From NCBI RefSeq assembly GCF_947488715.1, contig NZ_CANLAG010000003.1, forward strand, positions 372,001-436,000: a stretch of 64,000 nt of DNA, read 5' to 3'. The notes beneath the pieces were generated by a model that had not been told where the DNA came from, did no database searches, and saw only the letters and a program-made list of their open reading frames with translations. Shown piece after piece: positions 8,962 through 16,951 of this stretch (position 1 is the stretch's first letter; every line of letters begins with the position of its first letter). The position numbers and the translations under genes are program-made. This DNA is from an uncultured Tateyamaria sp. Its GTDB lineage: Bacteria > Pseudomonadota > Alphaproteobacteria > Rhodobacterales > Rhodobacteraceae.

Positions 8962-9585
8962 ATGCGACCTGACGAAATCGAAGCCCTCTTTCGCCGCGAG
9001 AGCGGAGACTATGCCTTTGCCCGTTGGGGCCGTCCCATCGCGCCGGTGGTATTCGGCGTGACGGATGACACGCTGGGCGTGATCAAGGGCGCGATTGATG
9101 CCGTGTGCCAACTGGCGGGCCACGACACCGCCGAGACCGATACGGAACTGGGCGCGAACTTCATGTGGTTCTTTTTCAACGACTGGGCCGAATTGCCAGA
9201 GGTGCCAAGCCTCGACCGCATGATCCCGGACCTTGGCCCGCTGGTTGCGCGGTTGCAGGCCGTGGATGCGAACCAGTACCGTATCTTCCGCTTTGACGAA
9301 CACGGCGCGATCAAGGCGTGCTTCGTGTTTCTGCGCATGGATGATGCGTTGGCCGCGGTATCGGCAGACACTCTTGCGCTCAGCCAGGTGGTGCAGTCGG
9401 TGCTGCTGTGGTCCGACCTGGCGTTCAGGGATCGCTCGCCCCTTGCGGTGGCTGGTGACACAACCGTGTTGCGTCCCGATATTGCTGCATTGATCCGTGC
9501 GGCCTATGATCCGGTGATGCCCGTGGCTGCGGATGATGGCAGCCACGCGCTGCGCCTGAGTGCGCGGATCACGCCCGCGCAATGA
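8962..9585 (+). CDS. Unknown conserved protein downstream of ruvB
   Basis: A 207-residue soluble protein that I do not recognise. It has alternating hydrophobic and acidic stretches, a central aromatic-rich segment (FMWFFFNDWAELPEVPSLDRMIPDL, about residues 68-92) and the strand-like pattern NQYRIFRFDEHGAIKACFVFLRM. No signal peptide or membrane segment is present. It starts nine bases after ruvB with its own GTGAACC leader, so it belongs to the ruvCAB transcript and would share any SOS control. Its stop codon touches a 20-base inverted repeat. Position alone does not prove a repair role. Confidence 0.7.
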   Translation: MRPDEIEALFRRESGDYAFARWGRPIAPVVFGVTDDTLGVIKGAIDAVCQLAGHDTAETDTELGANFMWFFFNDWAELPEVPSLDRMIPDLGPLVARLQAVDANQYRIFRFDEHGAIKACFVFLRMDDALAAVSADTLALSQVVQSVLLWSDLAFRDRSPLAVAGDTTVLRPDIAALIRAAYDPVMPVAADDGSHALRLSARITPAQ

Positions 9586-9640
9586 CCTGTCCCCGCGGGG
9601 ACAGTTTGAATAATACCGGTCTGTCCCCGCGGGGACAGGT
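9585..9640. repeat. Nested inverted repeat: two identical palindromes forming one hairpin
   Basis: Bases 9585-9604 and 9621-9640 are exact reverse complements (20 bases) around a 16-base loop. Each arm is itself an 18-base perfect palindrome, CTGTCCCCGCGGGGACAG. The left arm begins on the last base of the preceding stop codon. It may end or protect the ruv transcript, or be a repetitive element; no T-run follows. Confidence 0.9.
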
Positions 9641-9670
9641 CACAATTGCACCGCCCGGAAAGACTTTGCC

Positions 9671-10108
9671 ATGCCCAAACTTCGCCTTCTCACCGCCGCT
9701 CTGACCCTGACTGCGACCGTTGCGGTGGCGCATCAGGGCGTGTCGAACCCGGCGGTGATGGCCCGCATGAATGCGATGAGCGCGATCAGTGCCAATGTGA
9801 AAACCCTGGGCACCATGGCCAAGGGGCAGGTGGCTTTTGACCGGATGGCGGCGCGGGCGGCCGCTGCGAGCATTGCCGATCATGCGACACGGTCCATTGA
9901 CCTCTTTGAGGCACCGGAGACGGACCCCAAGTCAGAGGCCTTGCCTGCGATTTGGGACAACTACGCGGATTTCGCCGCCAAATCCGAGGACATGGTCCGC
10001 GTTGCGCAATCGTTGGCGGGGTCCATCGAAACGCTGGCCGATGTGCAGGCCGGGATGGAACCGCTGGGCCAGACCTGCGCCGCCTGTCACAAACTATACC
10101 GCGAATAG
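9671..10108 (+). CDS. Class II cytochrome c (cytochrome c'/c-556 type)
   Basis: A 145-residue periplasmic haem protein. A signal peptide (residues 1-20, ending VAVA) precedes a four-helix type domain with the haem motif CAACH at 136-140 near the C-terminus, the hallmark of class II cytochromes c. A methionine in the first mature helix (ARMNAM, about residues 30-36) is a plausible sixth ligand, which would make it c-556-like rather than a five-coordinate c'. Function in electron transfer or NO binding cannot be decided. The gene stands alone; it is preceded by the nested palindrome and followed by a hairpin. Confidence 0.88.
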   Translation: MPKLRLLTAALTLTATVAVAHQGVSNPAVMARMNAMSAISANVKTLGTMAKGQVAFDRMAARAAAASIADHATRSIDLFEAPETDPKSEALPAIWDNYADFAAKSEDMVRVAQSLAGSIETLADVQAGMEPLGQTCAACHKLYRE

Positions 10109-10123
10109 CCACACCAACCGAAA

Positions 10124-10154
10124 GCCGCGCGGTCCCCCAAAGGCGACCGCGCGG
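10124..10154. terminator. GC-rich hairpin between convergent genes
   Basis: An 11-base perfect stem (10124-10134 with 10144-10154) in the gap between the cytochrome gene (+) and the Sel1-like gene (-). It lacks a T-run on both strands, so termination is likely but not certain. Confidence 0.6.
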
Positions 10155-10176
10155 CAGGTGCCACCCCGAGGGGCAG

Positions 10177-11244
10177 CTACGCGCCCTCTGACGGGACGCG
10201 CGATTGGGCAAGCGCTCGTGTTGCGGCTTGGAGCGTTGCCCAATTCAGTGGACCACGACGACAGTCCCGGGCGATGCCCGCGTCGCGGCAGAACCTGGAA
10301 AATGCGCGGATGGTCGAGGCCGTGAGGTAGCCGTTGGCCCGGCCCGTTGCGTATCCCCGCTTGCGCAGCTCTTTCTGCAGAAGGCGGACATAGGCGTTCT
10401 TGTTGATCTTGTAAGTTGTCAGGAGTGCGCGGGCGTACACATCAGCGGGCGCATCGTTCACGATATCTTCAGAGGCGGTCCAAAAACGGTGCGCCTGCGT
10501 TCGCGCGGCCAGGTGCAGCCCTTCCTCAACGGCGGCCTTTGGGCGCAGTCCGGGCAGGGCCAGCAATTCGCTGCGCAGGGCAAGGTCGTTGCGGGGATGA
10601 CCGCGCAGTCGCAAGTACCGCAGCAGGGTTTCGGTCGCGCGCAGATCGCCGTCCATGGCGCGTGTGTGCAGGCTGGCCAAAACGGCATCGAGATTACCAT
10701 GGGTGCGCCCCGTCTTGGCCACCAATGCGACAAGGCGCAATTCTGCGATCCGGTCGGCGGCCACGGCGCGGGCATAGAGAGTTGCCCATCCGTCCTCCGG
10801 GTCGGAGGCGGCCCCAAGAGCGCGGGTGGCGTGCGCCCAGGCGAGGGTCGCAACGGCGCCGGGGATGTCGTCGTCGGCGGCCTGTTCCAATGCAGTGCGC
10901 GCGGCCTCGATTTGTCCGGTGCGCAACAGGTTGGCCCCCAGTGGCAGGCGCGACCGGGCGCGACCATGATCCACAGCGGCGCGAAACTGGGCAATGGCCG
11001 CATTGGTGTCGGGTTGGGTGCCGATCCCGGCCACGTGGAAGTGGCCCAAACGGTCCATGGCGCGCGCATCATTGTCGGCGGCCAGCGCGTGCATCTGTTC
11101 GAACGCCTGCGCGGGGTCGCTGTCGACCAAAGCCATGGCTGCGTCGTAACGCACCCGCGCAGACGGTACACCTGCTGCGTCCAGCAAAACCGGGGTCGCT
11201 GTGGCAGCGGCCAGCGATAAAAGCCAAAGAACCAATTTCATCAT
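10177..11244 (-). CDS. Exported Sel1-like repeat protein with C-terminal peptidoglycan-binding-like segment
   Basis: About 355 residues. An N-terminal signal peptide (MMKLVLWLLSLAAATATP) leads into alpha-helical repeats of the Sel1/TPR type, for example DARAMDRLGHFHVAGIGTQPDTNAAIAQFRAA. The last 80 residues (LLQKELRKRGYATGRANGYLTASTIRAFSRFCRDAGI) resemble a peptidoglycan-binding domain 1 repeat, with two cysteines in the expected place. I infer a periplasmic scaffold, perhaps envelope-associated; next door lies the Tol-Pal cluster, in the opposite direction. Start: two ATGs in a row at 11244 and 11241, with GGAG about 7 bases before the first. Confidence 0.7.
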   Translation of the reverse strand: MMKLVLWLLSLAAATATPVLLDAAGVPSARVRYDAAMALVDSDPAQAFEQMHALAADNDARAMDRLGHFHVAGIGTQPDTNAAIAQFRAAVDHGRARSRLPLGANLLRTGQIEAARTALEQAADDDIPGAVATLAWAHATRALGAASDPEDGWATLYARAVAADRIAELRLVALVAKTGRTHGNLDAVLASLHTRAMDGDLRATETLLRYLRLRGHPRNDLALRSELLALPGLRPKAAVEEGLHLAARTQAHRFWTASEDIVNDAPADVYARALLTTYKINKNAYVRLLQKELRKRGYATGRANGYLTASTIRAFSRFCRDAGIARDCRRGPLNWATLQAATRALAQSRVPSEGA

Positions 11245-11416
11245 TACCAAACTCCGCAACAAGTGTGTGGCCCGTTCTAGGTCAGGGGCGGCGGTGTCTG
11301 CGACTGCTCATAGGTATAGGTTGCGGCGCATCGGGTTAGGTCAGGCGCGCACGCGGGATTGCGGCGCGTGGGCCGGGTCGCATAGAACAGGGCAAACCCC
11401 AGCCGCACAGGTTCCC

Positions 11417-11809
11417 ATGACACCGCATCGTTTTCCGCTGACCGTCTATTACGAAGACACCGACATGGCCGGCATCGTCTATTATGCCAACTACCTGCGG
11501 TATATCGAACGCGCCCGGTCCGAGATCGTCGAAGAGGTGGGCGTGGACCAGAACGCCATGCGTGCCGAGGGCATCGTGTTTGCCGTCACGCGGGTCGAGG
11601 CGGATTACATCGGGTCGGCCCGGTTGGGTGACCGGCTGGAGGTGGTGACCACCCACCGTGCGGCCAGTCCGGTGCGCTGGACCTTTGATCAGGAAGTGCA
11701 GCGGGACGGCGTGGTGATTTTCCGCGCGCATGTGGTCGCCGTTGCGATGACAACAGCCGGGAAACCCACGCGGCTTCCTGCGGAAATCCGCGCAATGGGC
11801 GTAAAATAA
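11417..11809 (+). CDS. ybgC: Tol-Pal system-associated acyl-CoA thioesterase
   Basis: A 130-residue hotdog-fold thioesterase. The active-site segment YYEDTDMAGIVYYANYLRYIERAR near the N-terminus, with D16 as catalytic residue, identifies the YbgC group. It hydrolyses acyl-CoA and is thought to act with phospholipid synthesis at the inner membrane; its genes are nearly always first in tol-pal operons, as here. The ATG at 11417 gives the conserved start; the longer frame upstream has no support. tolQ follows after about 100 bases, so an internal promoter is possible. Confidence 0.92.
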   Translation: MTPHRFPLTVYYEDTDMAGIVYYANYLRYIERARSEIVEEVGVDQNAMRAEGIVFAVTRVEADYIGSARLGDRLEVVTTHRAASPVRWTFDQEVQRDGVVIFRAHVVAVAMTTAGKPTRLPAEIRAMGVK

Positions 11810-11910
11810 GGCCGATCTGACGTCGAAGTGATAGCTTTCCCCTTTGCTGTGGCCTATGCTGGCGCGCAATAAGGGCCGGAAAAACGGGCCCGAGAGCAGA
11901 GAGCAGGCGG

Positions 11911-12606
11911 ATGGAAGCAGAGACCCTCGCCCTGGCGCAGGAGATTGATTTCTCACTGTGGGGGCTTTTCGCACGTGCCACCCTGACCGTGAAGCTGGTG
12001 ATGATCATGCTGATTGTCGCGAGTTTCTGGGCGTGGGGCATCATCGTACAAAAGTTGATCATTTACCGCCGCGCGCGGGCCGAGGCGGACCGGTTTGACC
12101 GCGCGTTCTGGTCCGGCGAGCCGCTGGATGGTTTGTTTGAACAGATCGGACCCGAACCCAAGGGGGCGGCGGAGAAGGTGTTTGCCGCCGGTATGATCGA
12201 GTGGCAGCGGTCGCACCGCGAGGATGGCGGGTTGATTGCCGGGGCCACCAGCCGGATTGACCGCAGCATGGATGTGGCGATCACCAAGCAGGCCGAGACA
12301 TTGCAGGGCGGGTTGACCGTTTTGGCGACTGTCGGGTCTTCTGCGCCGTTCATTGGCCTGTTTGGTACGGTGATCGGGATCATGAACGCTTTTATCGAGA
12401 TTGCAGAGCAGCAGAACACGAACCTGGCCGTTGTGGCGCCTGGCATTGCCGAGGCGTTGTTGGCGACGGGTTTGGGGTTGTTGGCGGCGATCCCCGCGGT
12501 GATTTTCTACAACAAGCTGAGTGCGGACAGTGATCGCATCGTGGCGGGCTATGAGGCCTTCGCCGACGAGTTTGCGACGATCCTGAGCCGCCAGTTGGAC
12601 GGCTGA
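11911..12606 (+). CDS. tolQ: Tol-Pal system proton channel subunit TolQ
   Basis: A 231-residue inner-membrane protein of the MotA/TolQ/ExbB family that forms, with TolR, the proton-driven motor of the Tol-Pal envelope system. Three membrane segments are visible: about 22-45 (LTVKLVMIMLIVASFWAWGI), 133-157 (GLTVLATVGSSAPFIGLFGTV) and 172-198 (PGIAEALLATGLGLLAAIPAV), with the small-residue pattern of the channel helices. Length equals the E. coli protein. It is followed three bases later by tolR. The complex helps outer-membrane constriction during division. Confidence 0.96.
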   Translation: MEAETLALAQEIDFSLWGLFARATLTVKLVMIMLIVASFWAWGIIVQKLIIYRRARAEADRFDRAFWSGEPLDGLFEQIGPEPKGAAEKVFAAGMIEWQRSHREDGGLIAGATSRIDRSMDVAITKQAETLQGGLTVLATVGSSAPFIGLFGTVIGIMNAFIEIAEQQNTNLAVVAPGIAEALLATGLGLLAAIPAVIFYNKLSADSDRIVAGYEAFADEFATILSRQLDG

Positions 12607-12609
12607 GCC

Positions 12610-13083
12610 ATGGGCGCGGGTGTGGTCCAGAAGGACGGTGGGGGCAAGCGGCGCAGGCGCGGCGGGTCGCGCACGCGGCCCATGTCCGAGATCAACGTGA
12701 CCCCCTTTGTCGACGTGATGCTGGTGTTGTTGATCATCTTCATGGTGGCGGCCCCGCTGTTGACCGTGGGGGTGCCGGTTGAGTTGCCCAAGACGGCTGC
12801 GGGCGCTTTGCCCACGGATCAGGAGGAGCCGCTGACCGTGACGGTGACCGCCGCCGGTGCGGTGCAGATCCAGACCACGGATGTGGCGCGGGATGAATTG
12901 GTGGCGCGGCTGCGCGGCATTGCGGCCGAGCGTGACAGTGACCGCGTGTTCCTGCGTGCGGATGGGGCGGTGCCCTATAGCGCGGTGATGGAGGTCATGG
13001 GGGCGCTCAACGCCGGGGGCTTTTCCAACATCGGTCTGGTGACGGATATCGGTGGCCCCACGCTGGACGGTGAGGGGCAGTAG
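12610..13083 (+). CDS. tolR: Tol-Pal system protein TolR
   Basis: A 157-residue ExbD/TolR family protein. A basic N-terminus (KRRRRGGSRTR) is followed by one membrane helix, about residues 31-52, that starts with INVTPFVDVMLVLLI; D35 is the conserved proton-carrying aspartate. The periplasmic domain (LTVTVTAAGAVQIQTTDV... and VFLRADGAVPYSAVMEVMGAL) is complete. The initiation codon lies three bases after the tolQ stop and tolA begins two bases after its own stop, so tolQRA are tightly coupled. Confidence 0.95.
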   Translation: MGAGVVQKDGGGKRRRRGGSRTRPMSEINVTPFVDVMLVLLIIFMVAAPLLTVGVPVELPKTAAGALPTDQEEPLTVTVTAAGAVQIQTTDVARDELVARLRGIAAERDSDRVFLRADGAVPYSAVMEVMGALNAGGFSNIGLVTDIGGPTLDGEGQ

Positions 13084-13085
13084 CC

Positions 13086-14135
13086 TTGAACACCGGGCAG
13101 GTCATATCAGGGATCGGCCATGCGGGTCTGATCGGGTGGATCCTGTTTGGCGGGGCGTTCCAGTCCGAACCGCTGCCCTTTGAGGTGACCGAGGTGTCGG
13201 TGATTTCCACGGATGCGTTCGAGGCGTTGTTGACGGATGGTCCGCAGGACGACCCTGCAACGCCTGCGGCGTTGCCTGCTGTGCCCGAAGAGGTGCCGAC
13301 GCCAGAGCCTGAACCACCTGCGCCAGAGCCGGAACCACCTGCGCCCGAACCAGAGCCCGAACCGGAGCCGCCCGCGCCTGAACCTGAACCAGAGCCGGTG
13401 ACCACGCCCGAGGTGGCTCCGCGCCCTGTGCCGCGTGCCGCGGACCGTGTGGCACCCGAACCTGTTGCCCCGCCTGCGCCCGAAGCCACGCCAGACGACG
13501 TGCAGCAAGAGGCCGTGACCGCCGAAGAGGCGCCCGAGCAGCCCGTTCAAGAGCCAGAGCAAGAGGCCACGGCCCCCGAAGAGGCCACCACAGAGATCGT
13601 GACCGAGGCAGAAGAGCCCAGCAGTGCGCCCACCGCGTCACTGCGCCCGCCCGCGCGCCGTCCAAGCGCGCCCGCCCGTCCAACGGAAACCGCTGAAACC
13701 CCGCCCGCAGACCCGGAGCCACCCGCCGCGCCCGCTGACACGGCAGCCGATGTGGAAGACGCGCTGCGGCAGGCCCTTGAGGGCGGCGGCGAGACGGAAG
13801 TGCCGCAAGGCCCGCCGCTGTCGGCAGGGGAAAAGGACGCGCTGCGCGTGGCGGTGTCGAATTGCTGGAACGTGGGGTCGCTGTCTTCGGCGGCGCTCCA
13901 GACGACGGTGGTGGTGGCGGTCGACATGACGCAGGACGCCAAGCCGGTGAACGCCTCGATCCGCATGCTATCCAGCTCGGGCGGGTCGGAACAGGCGGCA
14001 AAACAGGCATTCGAGGCCGCGCGCCGGGCAATTATCCGCTGTACGCGGGACGGGTATGGCCTGCCCGTTGAAAAATACGGTCAATGGAAAGAAATCGAGA
14101 TGACGTTCAATCCCGAAAGGATGCGTATCAAATGA
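13086..14135 (+). CDS. tolA: Cell envelope integrity protein TolA
   Basis: A 349-residue protein that links the TolQR motor to TolB/Pal. It starts with TTG, two bases after tolR, with GAGGGG about 8 bases before. One N-terminal membrane helix (about 8-24) is followed by a long low-complexity region: residues 60-105 are repeated Pro-Glu units ([12 protein letters not shown]), then Ala/Glu/Pro-rich sequence to about 225. The C-terminal globular domain ([24 protein letters not shown] to the end) has the TolA_C/TonB-like pattern. The Pro-Glu linker replaces the helical Ala-Lys linker of enterobacteria, as is usual in this group. Its stop overlaps the tolB start. Confidence 0.93.
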   Translation: MNTGQVISGIGHAGLIGWILFGGAFQSEPLPFEVTEVSVISTDAFEALLTDGPQDDPATPAALPAVPEEVPTPEPEPPAPEPEPPAPEPEPEPEPPAPEPEPEPVTTPEVAPRPVPRAADRVAPEPVAPPAPEATPDDVQQEAVTAEEAPEQPVQEPEQEATAPEEATTEIVTEAEEPSSAPTASLRPPARRPSAPARPTETAETPPADPEPPAAPADTAADVEDALRQALEGGGETEVPQGPPLSAGEKDALRVAVSNCWNVGSLSSAALQTTVVVAVDMTQDAKPVNASIRMLSSSGGSEQAAKQAFEAARRAIIRCTRDGYGLPVEKYGQWKEIEMTFNPERMRIK

Positions 14136-15484
14136 TCTATCGCGCAATTTGTATGGTTTTGGCCCTTGTCGTCGCGGCGCAGGCACCGACTGCCGCGCAG
14201 GCGCAGGCACCGACTGCCGCGCAGGCGCAGAACGGGCCGCTGCGGATCGAAATCACCGAAGGTGTGATCGAACCCTTGCCGGTGGCGATCCCTGATCTGG
14301 TGGCCGAAACACCCGGCAGCGCGGAGATGGGCCAACAACTGGCACGGGTCATTGCCGCCGATTTGTCCGGCACCGGCCTCTTCCGCGAATTGCCCGCCAG
14401 CGCCTTTATCAGCCAGGTCACCGATTTTGGCGCGCCCGTGCAATATGCCGACTGGAAGGCTATCAACGCGCAGGCCCTGGTCACGGGCGCAGTCACGGTG
14501 TCGGGCAACAACATCACCGTCAAATTTCGCCTCCACGACGTGTTTTCCGGCGCAGAGCTGGGCGACGGCCTGCAGTTTGCAGGCACGGTCGATGGCTGGC
14601 GGCGGATCGCGCACAAAGTGTCGGATGTCGTCTATAGCCGGATCACCGGCGAGGGCGGATATTTCGACAGCCGCGTGGTGTTTGTCAGCGAAAGCGGCCC
14701 CAAGGCGCAGCGCCGCAAGCGGCTGGCCGTCATGGACTATGACGGGGCCAATGTGCAGTACCTGACTGGGTCCGAGGCCATTGTGCTGGCCCCGCGGTTC
14801 TCGGCGACGGGCGACCGTGTGCTTTATACAAGTTACGAGACGGGGTTCCCCCGCATCTACGTGCTGGACGTGGGCAGCGTGCAGCGCCGGGTGCTGGAGA
14901 GCCAGCAGGGCGTGATGAGCTTTGCCCCGCGGTTTTCGCCTGATGGGCGCACGGTGGTCTATTCGCTGTCCCAGGGCAGCAACACGGATATCTTTGCGAT
15001 GGATGTGGCCAGCGGCGCGTCCCGCCGTCTGACCAGCGGCCCCGCAATCGAGACAGCCCCGAGCTATAGCCCGGACGGTGCACAGATCGTGTTCGAGAGC
15101 GATCGGTCCGGGTCGCAGCAATTGTATGTCATGCCCAGCAGTGGGGGCGAGGCGCGGCGGATCTCTTTTGGCAAGGGTCGTTATGGCACGCCGGTGTGGT
15201 CGCCACGTGGGGACCTGATCGCCTTTACCAAGCAGTCACAGGGGCGGTTCCATATCGGCGTCATGCTCGTGGACGGGTCCGAAGAACGCCTGTTGACCGC
15301 CTCGTTCCTGGATGAGGGGCCGACATGGTCGCCCAATGGCCGCGTGATCATGTTTGCCCGCGAGACGCAGGGGGCAGCGGGGCGGTCAACGCTGTACTCG
15401 GTAGATATCACGGGCCGCAATTTGCGCCCGGTGCGCACGCCTGACGGCGGATCGGACCCGTCCTGGGGGCCGTTGCAGCGATAG
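14132..15484 (+). CDS. tolB: Tol-Pal system periplasmic beta-propeller TolB
   Basis: A 450-residue periplasmic protein. A signal peptide occupies about residues 1-30, followed by the TolB N-terminal domain ([20 protein letters not shown]) and a C-terminal six-bladed propeller of WD40-like units, each with the FSPDG / WSPRG / YSPDG signature. It connects Pal with TolA. The ATG at 14132 overlaps the tolA stop (ATGA); the frame remains open a little further upstream inside tolA. The signal peptide contains an exact 24-base tandem duplication (14177-14224) that repeats eight residues, AQAPTAAQ. Confidence 0.96.
   Translation: MIYRAICMVLALVVAAQAPTAAQAQAPTAAQAQNGPLRIEITEGVIEPLPVAIPDLVAETPGSAEMGQQLARVIAADLSGTGLFRELPASAFISQVTDFGAPVQYADWKAINAQALVTGAVTVSGNNITVKFRLHDVFSGAELGDGLQFAGTVDGWRRIAHKVSDVVYSRITGEGGYFDSRVVFVSESGPKAQRRKRLAVMDYDGANVQYLTGSEAIVLAPRFSATGDRVLYTSYETGFPRIYVLDVGSVQRRVLESQQGVMSFAPRFSPDGRTVVYSLSQGSNTDIFAMDVASGASRRLTSGPAIETAPSYSPDGAQIVFESDRSGSQQLYVMPSSGGEARRISFGKGRYGTPVWSPRGDLIAFTKQSQGRFHIGVMLVDGSEERLLTASFLDEGPTWSPNGRVIMFARETQGAAGRSTLYSVDITGRNLRPVRTPDGGSDPSWGPLQR
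14177..14224 (+). repeat. 24-base tandem duplication in the tolB signal peptide
   Basis: Two identical 24-base copies (14177-14200 and 14201-14224), followed by the first six bases of a third. The unit is a multiple of three, so the frame is kept and eight residues are doubled near the signal peptidase site. Confidence 0.95.
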
Positions 15485-15574
15485 GCGCACGTTTTCATAG
15501 CGCCACAGACGTGGTACATCTGCGTTAACGACCAAGAAATTTGGCGAAACACTCTGAAAGAGAGGCACGAGCCC

Positions 15575-16099
15575 ATGAAACTGAAATCTTCGATCCTGAT
15601 GTTGGTGGCTGCGCTGAGCGTGGCGGCCTGTACCAACCCTGACCGTTTCGGGTCGGATGGTGTGGGTGCCGGTGGCGATCCACTGGCGGGTGCGGATACC
15701 GGGATTGTTCCGGGCAGCGCGTCTGACCCGGCGTCGCCGGCTTATTTCCAGCAGGCGGTGGGTGACCGCGTGTTGTTTGCGGTGGACCAGTCCACGCTGA
15801 CGCCTGAGGGCCGCAGCACGCTGGACGGTCAGGCCGCGTGGCTTTTGGCCAATGCCGATTATACTGCGGTGATCGAAGGTCACGCGGACGAACAGGGCAC
15901 GCGCGAGTACAACCTGGCGCTGGGTGCGCGCAGGGCGGACGCGGCACGTGCCTATTTGCAAAGCCAGGGTGTGCCAGGGGGCCGCTTGCAGGTGGTCAGC
16001 TATGGCAAGGAGCGCCCGATCGAAGTGTGTAGTGAAGAGGCCTGCTATTCCAAGAACCGCAGGGCGGTGACGGTGTTGGCGGGTGGGTTGACCAGCTAG
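15575..16099 (+). CDS. pal: Peptidoglycan-associated lipoprotein Pal
   Basis: A 174-residue outer-membrane lipoprotein. The lipobox SVAAC places the lipidated cysteine at residue 19. A Gly/Asp-rich linker is followed by the OmpA-like peptidoglycan-binding domain (about 65-170), with FAVDQSTLTPEG, the diaminopimelate-contact region EGHADEQGTREYNLALGARRADAA and a closing KNRRAV. Length matches the family. It has its own 90-base leader after tolB and an AGAGAGG ribosome site, so it may have an extra promoter, as Pal is needed in excess of TolB. Confidence 0.96.
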   Translation: MKLKSSILMLVAALSVAACTNPDRFGSDGVGAGGDPLAGADTGIVPGSASDPASPAYFQQAVGDRVLFAVDQSTLTPEGRSTLDGQAAWLLANADYTAVIEGHADEQGTREYNLALGARRADAARAYLQSQGVPGGRLQVVSYGKERPIEVCSEEACYSKNRRAVTVLAGGLTS

Positions 16100-16123
16100 G
16101 TCAGCCAAACCGGGGGAAGGAAT

Positions 16124-16948
16124 GTGATGGTTCGGTGGATTGTGGGTGCCACTTTGGCGCTGGCCCTTGTTGGGCCGCGCGCAGGGATTGCGCAGGACGG
16201 AACGCTTGCCGATATTCGGCAAGAGCTGACAGTACTGTATGTCGAGGTGCAAAAGCTCAAGCGTGAGCTGTCGACAACGGGCAGTGCCGGGTCGGGGGTG
16301 TCAGGTGGTACGTCGCTGGACCGGCTCAATGCCATTGAGGCCGAGTTGCAGCGCCTGACCGGTCAGACCGAGCAGTTGGAGTTCCGCATTGGCCGTGTGG
16401 TCAGCGATGGCACCAACCGCATCGGCGATCTGGAGTTCCGTCTGTGCGAGTTGGAAGCCGGGTGCGATATTGGTGCGTTGGGTGACACGCCGACGCTGGG
16501 CGGTGCAGGTACAACGACTGACGTCCCCGCCGTGGCCCCCGCGCCGCAGCCCGATACACAGCTTGCCACACAGGAAGAGGCGGATTTCGAGCGGGCGCAG
16601 GAGGCGCTCGCCGCCCGTGACTTTCGCGCCGCCGCAGACCAGTTTGCGACCTTCAATCAGACCTACCCCGGCGGCCCCCTACAGGTAGCGGCAGAGTTGC
16701 GCCGTGGAGAGGCGTTGGAGGGTTTGGGTGACGTGCGTGAGGGTGCGCGCGCCTATCTCGCCGCGTTCACGTTGGATCAGCGGGGGCCAATGGCCGCCGA
16801 AGCGTTGTTTCGGTTGGGTGCTGCGTTGGGCCGTTTGGGGCAAACCAACGAAGCCTGCGTGACGCTGGCAGAGGTTGGCGTGCGTTTTCCAAGTGCTGAT
16901 GCGGTGTCTCAGGCGCAGGATGCGATGCGCAACATCGGTTGTGGCTGA
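16124..16948 (+). CDS. cpoB: Cell division coordinator CpoB (YbgF)
   Basis: A 274-residue periplasmic protein that coordinates peptidoglycan synthesis with Tol-Pal action at the septum. It has a signal peptide (about 1-22), a coiled-coil region (DIRQELTVLYVEVQKLKRELST and LNAIEAELQRLTGQTEQLEFRI, about 25-95) responsible for trimerisation, an Ala/Pro linker, and a C-terminal TPR domain from about residue 145 (EADFERAQEALAARDFRAAADQFATF). It is the last gene of the tol cluster; tilS starts three bases after its stop. Confidence 0.93.
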   Translation: MMVRWIVGATLALALVGPRAGIAQDGTLADIRQELTVLYVEVQKLKRELSTTGSAGSGVSGGTSLDRLNAIEAELQRLTGQTEQLEFRIGRVVSDGTNRIGDLEFRLCELEAGCDIGALGDTPTLGGAGTTTDVPAVAPAPQPDTQLATQEEADFERAQEALAARDFRAAADQFATFNQTYPGGPLQVAAELRRGEALEGLGDVREGARAYLAAFTLDQRGPMAAEALFRLGAALGRLGQTNEACVTLAEVGVRFPSADAVSQAQDAMRNIGCG

Positions 16949-16951
16949 GCC

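Noticed and set aside
8215-9582. Antisense frame of 455 codons over ruvB and the unknown gene
   Set aside because: It mirrors ruvB codons; there is no ribosome site and no recognisable domain.
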